Below, piece after piece: positions 55,101-63,843 of a stretch of DNA of 64,000 nucleotides (the stretch's first letter is position 1; each line of letters begins with the position of its first letter). The notes under the pieces are model-generated. The model was given only the letters and a program-made list of their open reading frames with translations. It did not search any database and was not told the origin of the DNA. Origin of the DNA: Marinovum sp. GTDB taxonomy: Bacteria > Pseudomonadota > Alphaproteobacteria > Rhodobacterales > Rhodobacteraceae. A program made the translations under genes and the position numbers. The stretch covers positions 62,001 to 126,000 of the forward strand of contig JAKVBH010000012.1 of the NCBI GenBank assembly GCA_022447495.1, in the 5' to 3' direction.

Positions 55101-55302
55101 GCGCGAGCAGGTTTGGGACATGCTTGAGGCTGGCGCCCACGTCTATGTTTGCGGTGACGGCGCGCGTATGGAACCCGATGTGCGTCGCGCGCTCACGTTG
55201 ATTTATTCCGAGGAAAAGGACGTGGGCCCCGAAGCCGCGGATGCGTGGCTTCAATCGCTCATCTCGGAGGGTCGCTATGCCCTCGATGTATGGGTGGGGT
55301 AA
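52111..55302 (+). CDS. Bifunctional cytochrome P450/NADPH-P450 reductase (CYP102/P450-BM3 family)
   Basis: AGHETTSGLMSF I-helix, FGNGQRACIGRQFALQEA heme Cys; flavodoxin and FNR domains (RYYSISSS, GPGTGLAPFRGFLQER). Confidence 0.96.
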   Translation: MATETKLERIPMPEKMPLVGNVLTVNSAAPLQSLMDLSRDLGPIMRMDMMGKPMVIVSGHDLVDELCDETRFDKAVRGSLRRVRSIGGDGLFTGDTFEDNWPKAHRILLPTFSRQAMGNYFPMMLDVASQLCLKWERMNAEDEIDVVHDMTAVALDVIGICGFNYRFNSFYRRDYHPFINALTNTLETCMMQRGLPFEQQLLRRRLDQMKKDVSYMNELVDTIIAERRRSGDRGTNDLLNYMLDGVDKVTGESLSDENIRYQINTFLIAGHETTSGLMSFTLYFLMNHPEVLAKCVEEVDRVFGRDISVQPTLKQVNQLTYVLQVVQEALRLYPTAPAFSVYPYKDEVVGGKFKLKARTMTTILTLMLHRDKSVWGENAEEFDPENFSREAVATRPVNAYKPFGNGQRACIGRQFALQEAVLVIGMILQRFELIDHKNYEMNLKESLSIKPDGLMMKVKLRRDVTRSQLVPGSAPEAEGTGRAATRKTPSHGTPATILYGSNLGSTEDFARALARSAEQNGFDTTLAELDDYAAKLPTSGAVLIACASYNGTPPDNAARFVSWLDGAEPSAMKDVHYAVFGCGHSDWAATFQATPRKIDARMAELGATRLAAKGEGDARDDIEEAFESWSTTLWPQVAEGLGLDIDLPDATEAAPLFEIERLTDHEINPIADQTGTELMPVVANRELQNTDASGRSTRHVEIVIPAGQSYRTGDHLSVLPMNSEDLVGRVLRRFGFTAEAQIRIRTQSEDHSKLPVNTPLSVHKLLSQMLELQSVASRKDVATLARHTECPMSKPKLEAMADAEFKTEVQGKRVSVLELLERFPACELPFGVFLELCPMLTPRYYSISSSGAAHPNTCSLTVGVVDERALSGEGQFKGVCSNFLKDVTPGDTVYAALRSTADEFHLPKDPSIPVIMVGPGTGLAPFRGFLQERATLKAEGKDLGQATLFFGCRHPDQDYIYRDELEAFAADGITDLHVAFSRQEKRKVYVQDLLREQREQVWDMLEAGAHVYVCGDGARMEPDVRRALTLIYSEEKDVGPEAADAWLQSLISEGRYALDVWVG

Positions 55303-55348
55303 CGCCCACTCTACCGCGCACTGGCGACAACGAAACGTCAAAACTCAA

Positions 55349-55381
55349 GCCGCCCCGGACATGATCCGGGGCGGCTTTTTT
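55349..55381 (+). terminator. Rho-independent terminator of the CYP102 gene
   Basis: GCCGCCCCGGA-CATGA-TCCGGGGCGGC-TTTTTT. Confidence 0.92.
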
Positions 55382-55395
55382 GAGCAACGCGCAAA

Positions 55396-55431
55396 GAAAA
55401 ACCCGTCTCACCGGGAGGAGGTGAGACGGGT
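55396..55431 (-). terminator. Rho-independent terminator of the phasin gene
   Basis: ACCCGTCTCACC ... GGTGAGACGGGT followed by TTTTTC on minus strand. Confidence 0.88.
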
Positions 55432-55486
55432 CCAAAACAAGACATCGGTTGGGAGGAGAGATGCCTCGTATTCTGAGCGCTCGCGC

Positions 55487-55972
55487 TTAGGCAGCTTTTT
55501 CGCCGGACCATGCTTTAGTTGCGGTATCACGCAGCTCTGCGGAGGCTTCGGTCACGCCTTCGCGGACAAAGTCATAGGCGGAGCGCATGGTTTCCATGTT
55601 GCGCGAAGAGCTTTCGCGGACGAAGTCCATTTGGATTTGCATCGCGTCGGAGAGCGTTTTGGCTTCGGCCAGCTTCTCGGCGGTGGCAATGGAATGGTTC
55701 ATGTTGGTGTATGTGGCGTCTGCGACATTGCCGAGGATATCGGCATATCCGCGCGCGGCACGGACCAAGAAACCTTCAACGTTGGATGTGTAACGCTTGG
55801 AGGCGTCGTAGGCACCCTCCGTGCGCTCTTGCGCAGTCGCTACGGAGCGCTTGACGAACTCACGCGCGCCCTCGGTCAGGCGGTCTGCGAACTTGCTGTC
55901 GTCTGCGACGGTGGCTTTTTTGGCGGCTTTAGGAGCGGCTTTTGCGGTCTTTGCTTCGGTCATCTTTTCCAT
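55487..55972 (-). CDS. Phasin family protein
   Basis: Ala/Lys-rich N-terminus; EFVKRSVATAQERTEGAYDASKRYTSNVEGFLVRAARGYADILGN. Confidence 0.88.
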   Translation of the reverse strand: MEKMTEAKTAKAAPKAAKKATVADDSKFADRLTEGAREFVKRSVATAQERTEGAYDASKRYTSNVEGFLVRAARGYADILGNVADATYTNMNHSIATAEKLAEAKTLSDAMQIQMDFVRESSSRNMETMRSAYDFVREGVTEASAELRDTATKAWSGEKAA

Positions 55973-56212
55973 CCTTAATCTAAGCTATGGGGCCCGCTTG
56001 GGCGTTATCCCGTTTGGCATCCCAACCCGGGACACCCTCTATTTGGGATAAGAAATGCTGCAGCGCAACATTTTTCGTGTCTGACGTGGGGTCAGAGGCT
56101 TTTTTCGTATATATTCCATATTTTTTGAGCTTTTTGACCACTTGATAGACGATTTCGTATCTCTCCATGGCTGGAGATATTGCGGCAAAGACATACAATT
56201 CACACGTCTACG

Positions 56213-56223
56213 CTGCGCTGCAG
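56213..56223. promoter_or_regulatory. PhaR-like site CTGC-GCT-GCAG
   Basis: Matches the CTGCN3-4GCAG pattern recalled for PhaR; a near-match CTGC-AGC-GCAA lies at 56058-56068 nearer the phasin. Confidence 0.45.
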
Positions 56224-56280
56224 CATATTGCAGACGAGCCGCGCACGCACTAAGTTCACTGCACATGCAGGGGCATCGAT

Positions 56281-57546
56281 ATGCGTGATTTAAAGTCAGA
56301 AGAACATGAGAAACTCGCACGGTTGCAGCGCGTCAAAATGCTTGCGACTTTGGTTCTGTTGCTCTGCTTTGTTGTGTTGATCACCACCAAGGTGTTGGAA
56401 TTGCGCTATCCGTGGCTGGGCGGGGTGGCTGCCTTTGCCGAAGCCGCAACGATCGGCGGCATTGCCGATTGGTATGCAGTCGTGGCGCTCTTTAAACGGC
56501 CGCTCAACCTGCCCTTTCCTCACACGGCAATCATTGCCACCAACCAACATCGAATTGCCGACAACTTGGGGCGTTTCATCGAGAGCAACTTCTTGGCCCG
56601 TGCTCAAATCGAACCCAAGCTCCGCGAGATCGACTTTTCCTCCGAAATGGCGAACTGGCTCTCGTCGCGCGAACGATCGGCAAACCTTGCTCAGTTTGCG
56701 GTGCGGTTGGTGCCGCAATTGTTAGAGAGCGTGGACCAAAAGGGCCTCGTCACCTTCGCCAGCGACCGGGTGACTGCGCAATTGCAAAAGACCGACATCG
56801 CGCCCCTGGTTGGCAATGCCATTGAAACCTTTACCAAGGATGGGCGCACGCAGAAGCTTCTGGATGAAGTGATCAAAGTGCTCGACCGGTTCTTTCAAGA
56901 TGATGAGACCATCTCAGTTATGCGCGCAAAGGTGCAAAAAGAGCTTCCAGTGGTTGCCAATATATTCCGTGCCGACGCCATGGTGCTCAACCGGATTTTG
57001 GGCGCGATCACCGAATTGCTCAGCGAGGTACGCGACGACCCTGTGCATCCGCTCCGCGACGAGTTTGAGGTCTTTCTCAAATCTTATGTGCGCAAGACCA
57101 AACAGACCAAGACCTTTGCCCGCCGGGTTGAGGCCGTCAAACAACAGCTTTTGGATCGGCCAGAGTTGGGCGATGTCGCGCAAGACATGTGGGACAGTCT
57201 GCGTTGCGCCATTCTCAACGATGTGGAAGCCGAAACGTCACAGCTTGCCGCAGCGCTCACCGATCTATTGGTGGATGTGGGCGAAAGCCTCAAAGCCGAT
57301 GCGGAGATCAGTGCGGATATCAACGCGGGCATGGTGACCCTTTTGGCCAATCTGGTCGAAGAGCAGCGCAGCGCGATCTCTGGCTACATCGCCGAGCAAG
57401 TGCGCACCTGGGACATGCAGCAGCTCATTACGTTGATCGAAGTGAATGTGGGGCGTGACCTACAGTTCATTCGCTTCAACGGGATGCTGATTGGTGGATG
57501 TGTGGGCGTGTGTCTCTACGTCATTGAACGGCTGCTCTTGCATTGA
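56281..57546 (+). CDS. DUF445 family membrane protein
   Basis: YPWLGGVAAFAEAATIGGIADWYAVVALFKRPLNLPFPHTAII. Confidence 0.9.
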   Translation: MRDLKSEEHEKLARLQRVKMLATLVLLLCFVVLITTKVLELRYPWLGGVAAFAEAATIGGIADWYAVVALFKRPLNLPFPHTAIIATNQHRIADNLGRFIESNFLARAQIEPKLREIDFSSEMANWLSSRERSANLAQFAVRLVPQLLESVDQKGLVTFASDRVTAQLQKTDIAPLVGNAIETFTKDGRTQKLLDEVIKVLDRFFQDDETISVMRAKVQKELPVVANIFRADAMVLNRILGAITELLSEVRDDPVHPLRDEFEVFLKSYVRKTKQTKTFARRVEAVKQQLLDRPELGDVAQDMWDSLRCAILNDVEAETSQLAAALTDLLVDVGESLKADAEISADINAGMVTLLANLVEEQRSAISGYIAEQVRTWDMQQLITLIEVNVGRDLQFIRFNGMLIGGCVGVCLYVIERLLLH

Positions 57547-57596
57547 GCGCCGGGCCCGCCCACGGTGAGATTAACCAACACGAGGGAGATGAGGTT

Positions 57597-58013
57597 ATGG
57601 CTGATGATAAGAGCAACCCGTTCATGGACATGTTTTCCAAGTTCGGTGAAGGGATGAATATCCCAGGCACAGATGTATCCGCGATTATGGATATGCACCG
57701 TAAGAACCTGCAAGCCTTTCAGGCTGTGACCCAGATCGGCACTTCCGGCGCGCAGGCGGTGATGGACAAACAGCGCGAGGCGTTGGAGAGCACGTTGGCC
57801 GATATCAGCGAGACGGTACAATCGGTGACTCAAGGCGATACGTCTGGCTTGATGACTGCGCCCACGGAGATTGCCAAGAAGAGCTTTGATGCCACGATCA
57901 AAAACATGAGCGACGTGGCTGAGATCGTGAAACAGGGCAACATGGATGCCTTTGAGGTCGTCAAAGACCGCGTGACCGAGAGCATCAATGAGATGGCCGG
58001 CAAGACGGGCTGA
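57597..58013 (+). CDS. Phasin-like protein
   Basis: MDMHRKNLQAFQAVTQIGTSGAQAVMDKQREALESTLADI. Confidence 0.8.
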   Translation: MADDKSNPFMDMFSKFGEGMNIPGTDVSAIMDMHRKNLQAFQAVTQIGTSGAQAVMDKQREALESTLADISETVQSVTQGDTSGLMTAPTEIAKKSFDATIKNMSDVAEIVKQGNMDAFEVVKDRVTESINEMAGKTG

Positions 58014-58231
58014 GGCCTGAGACTGCCGAAGTTCTTAGCGCTGGCCCGATCCGCACCGCAGGTGCCGGGCCGCGCCTGACCCTCCACTCGGGAGGGGGCA
58101 GGATGCCGAACAAAGTGAGTTCTCACACCTTGCATTACAATGTCTTGGCAAAGAGAACGCGCATAGAAACAACGATACCTGCGCCACCCCAGGTTCGGAC
58201 GCGGTCCTACGATCCAAACTGTTCAGTAGGT

Positions 58232-59068
58232 TTAGGCAGCTTCCAAAAACTCCGTGACCATCTCGGCGGTCATCTCAGGTTGAGTCACTGCAAAGAGGTG
58301 GCCGTTGTCCACCAATTCCAGCCGCGAATTCGGAATAAGCGAAGCCAGGAACTTGGCGTTCACAACTGGGATCAGCGGATCATCTGTGCCCGACAGGATC
58401 AATGTCGGTTGGCGCAGCATCCAAAGAAATGGCGCGCTGGTCCATCCGGTCATGGCAAGAAGTTGTAGCATATAGCCCGCGTTCGACGACGGCTTCATCG
58501 CAGCGGCATGGGCATTGATCAAATTGGGATCCGTACGAAAATCCCCGCCGTAAATATCGGCCGCGATAGAGCGCATGTAGCCTTTGTCGGTGTAGCGCTT
58601 CACATTGGCCATTTTGGAGAGGACCTTGGGGGCACCGGGCACCATCGTCCAACCCGCAGACGTCGCCACGAGGATGAGCCGTCGGCATGTGCCCGGAAAT
58701 TGGAACGCGAATTGCTGTGCAAGGCCACCACCCCAACTGACGCCAGAGACATCCACCGCCTTGTGACCCAAGATATCAAGGAGCTTTTTGGCGGTCCGCG
58801 CGATGGTCCACGGGATATACGGAATATTGGGCATCGGCGAGCCGCCCACGCCGGGGATATCAAAGATGATCGTGGGCGTGTCCTTCATCGCATTGAGGAA
58901 AGGAAAGCCCAATTCCAGGTTCGCACCGATCCCGTTGAACATCAAGAGCGGCACCCGCCCCTCTGCGCCGGGTTTGGTTGCCACGCGCAGGGTTTGGCCG
59001 CCCACCTCCATCATGCGGATGGTGATATCACCGATTTGTTCGATCTCGGGGGCGGTTTCGGTCGTCAT
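58232..59068 (-). CDS. phaZ: Alpha/beta hydrolase, intracellular mcl-PHA depolymerase-like
   Basis: PLLMFNGIGANLELGFPFLNAM, VSGVSWGGGLAQQFAFQFP. Confidence 0.85.
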   Translation of the reverse strand: MTTETAPEIEQIGDITIRMMEVGGQTLRVATKPGAEGRVPLLMFNGIGANLELGFPFLNAMKDTPTIIFDIPGVGGSPMPNIPYIPWTIARTAKKLLDILGHKAVDVSGVSWGGGLAQQFAFQFPGTCRRLILVATSAGWTMVPGAPKVLSKMANVKRYTDKGYMRSIAADIYGGDFRTDPNLINAHAAAMKPSSNAGYMLQLLAMTGWTSAPFLWMLRQPTLILSGTDDPLIPVVNAKFLASLIPNSRLELVDNGHLFAVTQPEMTAEMVTEFLEAA

Positions 59069-59088
59069 TTTGGGCTTTATCTTTCTAC

Positions 59089-60795
59089 TCAGGCGTCGAA
59101 CACATAGGTGCCGGGTGCAGCGCCAAGTGTTTTATGCTTTTTGGAGCCATGCTCTTTGGGTGCGGCGATCTCTTCGCCAGACCGATCCTTGAGCATCTCG
59201 ACCCAATCCGTCCACCATGACCCAGCGTTCTTTTCCGCAGCGTCAGCCCACTCCTCCGGCGTGTCTTGCTTGGCCGCAGCCTTCATGAACCATGATTTGG
59301 GGTTGCCCGGAGGGTTCAAGAGCGATTGCAGGTGGCCCGAGTTCGACAGGATGAAGGTCGTGTCATCTCCGTAAAGCTTGGCCGTTTCATAAACAGCGGT
59401 CCAAGGCGTGATATGGTCCGTGGTGCCTGCGATCACATAGGTCGGATAATTGACCTTGGTCATATCAATCGGCTCGCCGCCCACCTCCATCGCCCCAGGC
59501 TTCACAAAAGGATTGGCCTGGATCATATCGAGGAAATAGTGGTGCAGCCCTGCAGGAAGGCGGGTTGTGTCTGCGTTCCAGAAGAGCACATCAAAAGCGG
59601 GGGGCGCATTGCCGAGCAGGTAGTTGTTGACCCAGTAGTTCCAGATCAGATCGTTGGGCCGCATCCAGGCAAACATTTTGGCCATGTCTTGGCCGTCGAG
59701 CACGCCGCGCACCTTGGAAGCCATACGGGCGGCTTCGATGGTGGTGGGTGTGATAAGCGCGGCCATATCCTGATCTGCGCCCGACATGGTGTCGAGCACA
59801 CAGACGCCCAGGATCACCATGTTGATCTTGTCGCCCTTGCCCTTGGCATTGAGCCAAGACGCAAAAGCGGACAGCGTAATGCCACCGGAACAGGAACCCA
59901 TGATGTTGACGCTGTCAGATCCTGTGATCTCCAGCGACGCATCCAGTGCTTCATCGAGAGCCTCAACATAGGTGGTCATGTCCCAATCGCGGTGCTCCGC
60001 CGTGGGATTGCGCCAGCTCACGCAATAGGGCTGATATCCATGTGCCAGAAGGTATTCGATCATGGATTTGCCGGGGCTGAGATCGACGGAATAGTATTTG
60101 TTGATCTGCGGCGGCACGATGAAGATCGGGCGGCGATACACTTTGTCAGTGGTGGGCGTGTAGTGCACCAGTTCCAGTACCTCATTTCGATAAACCACCT
60201 GACCAGGTGTCGTCGCAACGTTCTCGCCCAGCGTGAACTTGGACGTGTCCACCGAAGACGGCAGACCGTCGTTGTTGGCCATATCCTTGATCAGGTTTTG
60301 CAACCCGCTCACCGCGCTCTGACCTCCGGTTTCAAAGAACGTCTTCATCGCCGTTGGGTTGATGAAAAAGTTGTTTGACGGCGCCATTGTGTCGATGAAG
60401 ATCGACGTCACCAGACGGGCGCGCGCCGCGTCTTTGTCGGGTAGATCGAGTTCTTCAACAGTTTTCTGGACGCTGTCGGCCCAGGTCAGATAAGCCTGCA
60501 TCATGGACTTGGAGAACGGGTTGTTCTTCCAACCGGTGTCGGCAAAGCGGCGATCCTTGGGCTCCGGCGCCGCCTCTGACTGACCCAGCATAATCTTGGT
60601 CGCTTCATTAGTGAGATGGGCCCATTGGCTCATCATCATCTGGGGCTGGCTCAACATCGCGCGGGCCAGATTTGTGCTTGCGCCGATCATGTCTTCCATG
60701 CGCAGGCTCACCAGCGGGTTGAGCGCAAGCGTGGTCTCTGCGGCGTTCTCGGCAATGTCACGCAGGTTCTTGGACATCTTCTTGTCTTTAGCCAT
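59089..60795 (-). CDS. phaC: Polyhydroxyalkanoate synthase with class II-like lipase box
   Basis: PPQINKYYSVDLSPGKSMIEYLL, NIMGSCSGGITLSAF, ILSNSGHLQSLLNPPGNPK. Confidence 0.93.
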   Translation of the reverse strand: MAKDKKMSKNLRDIAENAAETTLALNPLVSLRMEDMIGASTNLARAMLSQPQMMMSQWAHLTNEATKIMLGQSEAAPEPKDRRFADTGWKNNPFSKSMMQAYLTWADSVQKTVEELDLPDKDAARARLVTSIFIDTMAPSNNFFINPTAMKTFFETGGQSAVSGLQNLIKDMANNDGLPSSVDTSKFTLGENVATTPGQVVYRNEVLELVHYTPTTDKVYRRPIFIVPPQINKYYSVDLSPGKSMIEYLLAHGYQPYCVSWRNPTAEHRDWDMTTYVEALDEALDASLEITGSDSVNIMGSCSGGITLSAFASWLNAKGKGDKINMVILGVCVLDTMSGADQDMAALITPTTIEAARMASKVRGVLDGQDMAKMFAWMRPNDLIWNYWVNNYLLGNAPPAFDVLFWNADTTRLPAGLHHYFLDMIQANPFVKPGAMEVGGEPIDMTKVNYPTYVIAGTTDHITPWTAVYETAKLYGDDTTFILSNSGHLQSLLNPPGNPKSWFMKAAAKQDTPEEWADAAEKNAGSWWTDWVEMLKDRSGEEIAAPKEHGSKKHKTLGAAPGTYVFDA

Positions 60796-60807
60796 CTTGC
60801 TCTCTCC

Positions 60808-61284
60808 TCACAAAACCGCGTCGGGGCCTGGCACCAAAATGGCCAAAGTCTCTGCGATCAGGGCAGGCTTGTCACCGCCTTCGATTTCAATTGTGTTCTC
60901 GGCTTTCATCAAGAACTGACCATTGTCTTTGCGCTCCAGGCCCAAGAGTTTAACGTGTAGGCGCACTTTGGAGCCCACCAAAACCGGCGCCAGAAAGCGT
61001 ACTTTGTCGAGGCCATAGTTGAGCGCCGCTGCCGTGCCACCGGGGATCAGGGTCATCTTCATCGACAAGCCCGCAATCAAAGACAGCGTCAGATAGCCAT
61101 GGGCCACAGGGCCACCAAAGGGGCTTTCGCGCTTGGCACGTTCTGGGTCAACGTGAATCCACTGGTTATCTCCCGTGCAACCGGCAAAGGCATTCACGTC
61201 GTCTTGTGTGATCTCATGCCAGCCAGACGTGCCCATCATCTCGCCCACATTGTCAGCCATAGCGGCATAGGTCAGGTCAGTCAT
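60808..61284 (-). CDS. MaoC-family (R)-specific enoyl-CoA hydratase (PhaJ-like)
   Basis: FAGCTGDNQWIHVDPERAKRESPFGGPVAHGYLTLSLI. Confidence 0.9.
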   Translation of the reverse strand: MTDLTYAAMADNVGEMMGTSGWHEITQDDVNAFAGCTGDNQWIHVDPERAKRESPFGGPVAHGYLTLSLIAGLSMKMTLIPGGTAAALNYGLDKVRFLAPVLVGSKVRLHVKLLGLERKDNGQFLMKAENTIEIEGGDKPALIAETLAILVPGPDAVL

Positions 61285-61352
61285 CTTTTCGGTTCCCCTT
61301 CGGCTCACAGGGCGTCAAGCACCCGACTTTATCTGTTGATGATGGAAATAGA

Positions 61353-61378
61353 CCAAGTTGACGTTAACGGAAACTTGG
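61353..61378. promoter_or_regulatory. Operator-like palindrome CCAAGTTGACGTTAACGGAAACTTGG
   Basis: 22/26 positions palindromic; core TTGACGTTAACG. Confidence 0.6.
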
Positions 61379-61451
61379 CCGCTACGTCACTTGTTCGTGT
61401 CGTGGCGTCACGCATGTCGATGGGTGGTTTGGTGTCTCAACTTCCTCCATG

Positions 61452-61467
61452 TTGACGTCAACGTAAA
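61452..61467. promoter_or_regulatory. Operator-like motif TTGACGTCAACGTAAA
   Basis: GTTGACGTCAAC palindrome about 30-45 nt upstream of the WS/DGAT start. Confidence 0.6.
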
Positions 61468-61496
61468 GACGTGCGCCAAAAGAGGAGGTCAGGGAC

Positions 61497-62924
61497 ATGA
61501 AACAGCTTAGCGGAATTGACGCGACATTTCTTTATATGGAGACCCCAGAGACGCCTATGCATGTGGGCGCTTTGACGATTGTGGAATTGCCCAAGGGCTT
61601 CCGCGGCTCTTTCCACAAACATTTCAAAGAGTTCTTCTCAAGTCGCGTGCACTTGGTTTCGATCTTCAACCAAAAGCTCGCCAAAGCGGCATGGCAATTG
61701 GACCACCCCGGTTGGGTCGACGCAGGTGAGTTGGACTTTGATTATCATATCAAAGGGACCAAACTCGCCAAGCCGGGCACTTTGGAACAAGCCGAGGCGA
61801 TGGTTGCGGAACTGCATGAGACATGCCTCGACCGTGCGCAGCCGCTGTGGCAGATCACCGTGATCGAAGGCCTCGAAGGCCGCCGCGCAGCTGTTTATGT
61901 GAAAATGCACCACGCCGCCATCGACGGTCAGGCAGGCATGGCAATCGCTCAGGCACTGTGTGACTTCTCACCAACCCCCCGCAAGGTCAAAGAGTCGGCG
62001 CTCAAAGAAGCAAAGCGCAAACCCACTGCGGCGGAACGGTCGGTCATGACCGTGCACGACATCTTTGCCAATCTGGCACGCCAACAATTGCTCGCCATTG
62101 AATCGGTGCCGAAAGTCATGGGGCAAGTGGCCGAGATGGTGGCGCCGGTACTCTCAGGCAAAGTGGGCCTGCCCCAAATGCTCGCGCCAAGCACACCGTT
62201 TAACAAAACCATTGTCGCCGAACGCCGCTTTGCCGCGCGTCAGATTCCGCTTTTGGAATGCAAGGCCATCGCTAAAGCCACAGGCACGAAACTCAACGAT
62301 GTGGTGATGGCCGTCACAGCGGGTGCTCTGCGCCGCTATTTGACCGACCACCGGGCCCTGCCCGATGCCGCCCTCATTGCCTTTGTGCCGATCTCCATGC
62401 GTGATGTGGGCAACACGTCGAGCAACAACCAGGTTTTCGGCATGAATTGCGCGCTCGCGACCAACTATGGCGATCCCCTCAAGCGGCTGGAAAAGATTCA
62501 CGCCGAAAGCCAGTCGTCAAAAGCCCTGTCAGGTTCCGTCCAAGATGCCGTGCCTGCCGCGCAAGACTTCACACTCGTCGGCGCGCCAACACTGCTTCCG
62601 GGTTTAATGCAGCTCTATGGCGCATCCAAACTCGCTGATGTCACGCCACAGGCCGTAAACCTCTGCATCTCCAACACCATGGGCGCGCCAATGCCGCTCT
62701 ATGTGGCCGGGGCCAAGGTGACAGGCATGTATCCAGTGTCCATCGCGACCCACAATTGCGGACTCAACGTCACGGTACAAAGCTACACCGACCAATTCTG
62801 TTTCGGCCTGACCGCAAGCGCCAATGCCGTACCAGACATTGATGTGCTTGCCGATTATCTGATGCCTGCATTTGGTGAGTTGAAAGCAGCAGTGGAGAAA
62901 CGCTCCGCGGCCGAGGCAAGCTGA
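61497..62924 (+). CDS. Wax ester synthase / diacylglycerol acyltransferase (WS/DGAT)
   Basis: MKQLSGIDATFLYMETPETPMHVGAL, KMHHAAIDGQAGM (HHxxxDG). Confidence 0.95.
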   Translation: MKQLSGIDATFLYMETPETPMHVGALTIVELPKGFRGSFHKHFKEFFSSRVHLVSIFNQKLAKAAWQLDHPGWVDAGELDFDYHIKGTKLAKPGTLEQAEAMVAELHETCLDRAQPLWQITVIEGLEGRRAAVYVKMHHAAIDGQAGMAIAQALCDFSPTPRKVKESALKEAKRKPTAAERSVMTVHDIFANLARQQLLAIESVPKVMGQVAEMVAPVLSGKVGLPQMLAPSTPFNKTIVAERRFAARQIPLLECKAIAKATGTKLNDVVMAVTAGALRRYLTDHRALPDAALIAFVPISMRDVGNTSSNNQVFGMNCALATNYGDPLKRLEKIHAESQSSKALSGSVQDAVPAAQDFTLVGAPTLLPGLMQLYGASKLADVTPQAVNLCISNTMGAPMPLYVAGAKVTGMYPVSIATHNCGLNVTVQSYTDQFCFGLTASANAVPDIDVLADYLMPAFGELKAAVEKRSAAEAS

Positions 62925-62974
62925 GTTTTCCGAGTGTTCACGGATCGGGCGCAGTTTGAGGGTGTCTACCTAAG

Positions 62975-62990
62975 TTGACGTCGAGGTGAT
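62975..62990. promoter_or_regulatory. Operator-like motif TTGACGTCGAGGTGAT
   Basis: Shares TTGACGTC with 61452 site; upstream of hydrolase gene. Confidence 0.4.
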
Positions 62991-63066
62991 GTTGACAGTG
63001 AAGACCAAGCCACCATGCTGCCCCGATCACCGTGGTCAAAGCCGCGTCTCACAGAGGAGAACCCCA

Positions 63067-63843
63067 ATGGTCCAAGCCGCAACCGCCGCACCAAGTCGGG
63101 CGCTGCTCTTCCTCGAAGGCCGCGCCATCCCCGAGTTTTTTGGCTTTGCTGCGGCATGGCCAACCCTGCGCGCCATCGCGCCCAAGGGCGATGGACAACC
63201 CGTGATCGTACTTCCCGGCCTCGCCACAGGCGACAGCGCGACCACCACCTTGCGGCGGTTCCTGCGCAGCAGAGGCTATCCCACCTATGGCTGGAAGATG
63301 GGGTTCAACCTTGGGCCCCGTCCTGGCGTCGAAGACGGTTTGATCGAGCTTTTGGAGCGCTCGTTCGAGACACATCAGCGCAAGGTCTCAATCGTCGGGT
63401 GGTCACTTGGCGGCATCTATGCCCGCCAAATGGCGAAGCTCATGCCCGAGAAAGTCCGGCAAGTGGTTACCCTTGGCAGCCCCTTTGGCGGGACGCCGCA
63501 GGCGACCAATGCGTGGCGAATCTACGAACTTGCCTCCGGCGAACGCGCAAATGACGGGCATAAGCATATGGGCGGGGCAATTGCCACCGCGCCGAACGTT
63601 CCAACTACGGCGATCTACTCGAAATCAGATGGAATCTGCGCGTGGCAGAACTGCCTAGAAGAAGACCTACCGCACACCGAAAACATCGAAGTGCGCGCCA
63701 GCCATTGCGGTCTTGGGCATCATCCAGCCGCCGTCTATGTCATCGCCGATCGGCTTGCTTTGCCAGAGGATCAATGGACACGTTTTGATCGGACGGGCCC
63801 GCGGGCCATGGTCTACCCTGCCCCCGCGTACCGAGCCGACTAG
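63067..63843 (+). CDS. Alpha/beta hydrolase (lipase/triacylglycerol hydrolase-like)
   Basis: PVIVLPGLATGDSATTTLRRFLRSRGY, IVGWSLGGIYARQMA, LGSPFGG; start after AGAGGAGA SD. Confidence 0.85.
   Translation: MVQAATAAPSRALLFLEGRAIPEFFGFAAAWPTLRAIAPKGDGQPVIVLPGLATGDSATTTLRRFLRSRGYPTYGWKMGFNLGPRPGVEDGLIELLERSFETHQRKVSIVGWSLGGIYARQMAKLMPEKVRQVVTLGSPFGGTPQATNAWRIYELASGERANDGHKHMGGAIATAPNVPTTAIYSKSDGICAWQNCLEEDLPHTENIEVRASHCGLGHHPAAVYVIADRLALPEDQWTRFDRTGPRAMVYPAPAYRAD

Noticed and set aside
56080-56104. Terminator-like hairpin TCTGAC-GTGGG-GTCAGA followed by T-run between phasin and DUF445
   Set aside because: No upstream plus-strand gene to terminate; 6-bp stem and 3-nt gap before the T-run are weak evidence.
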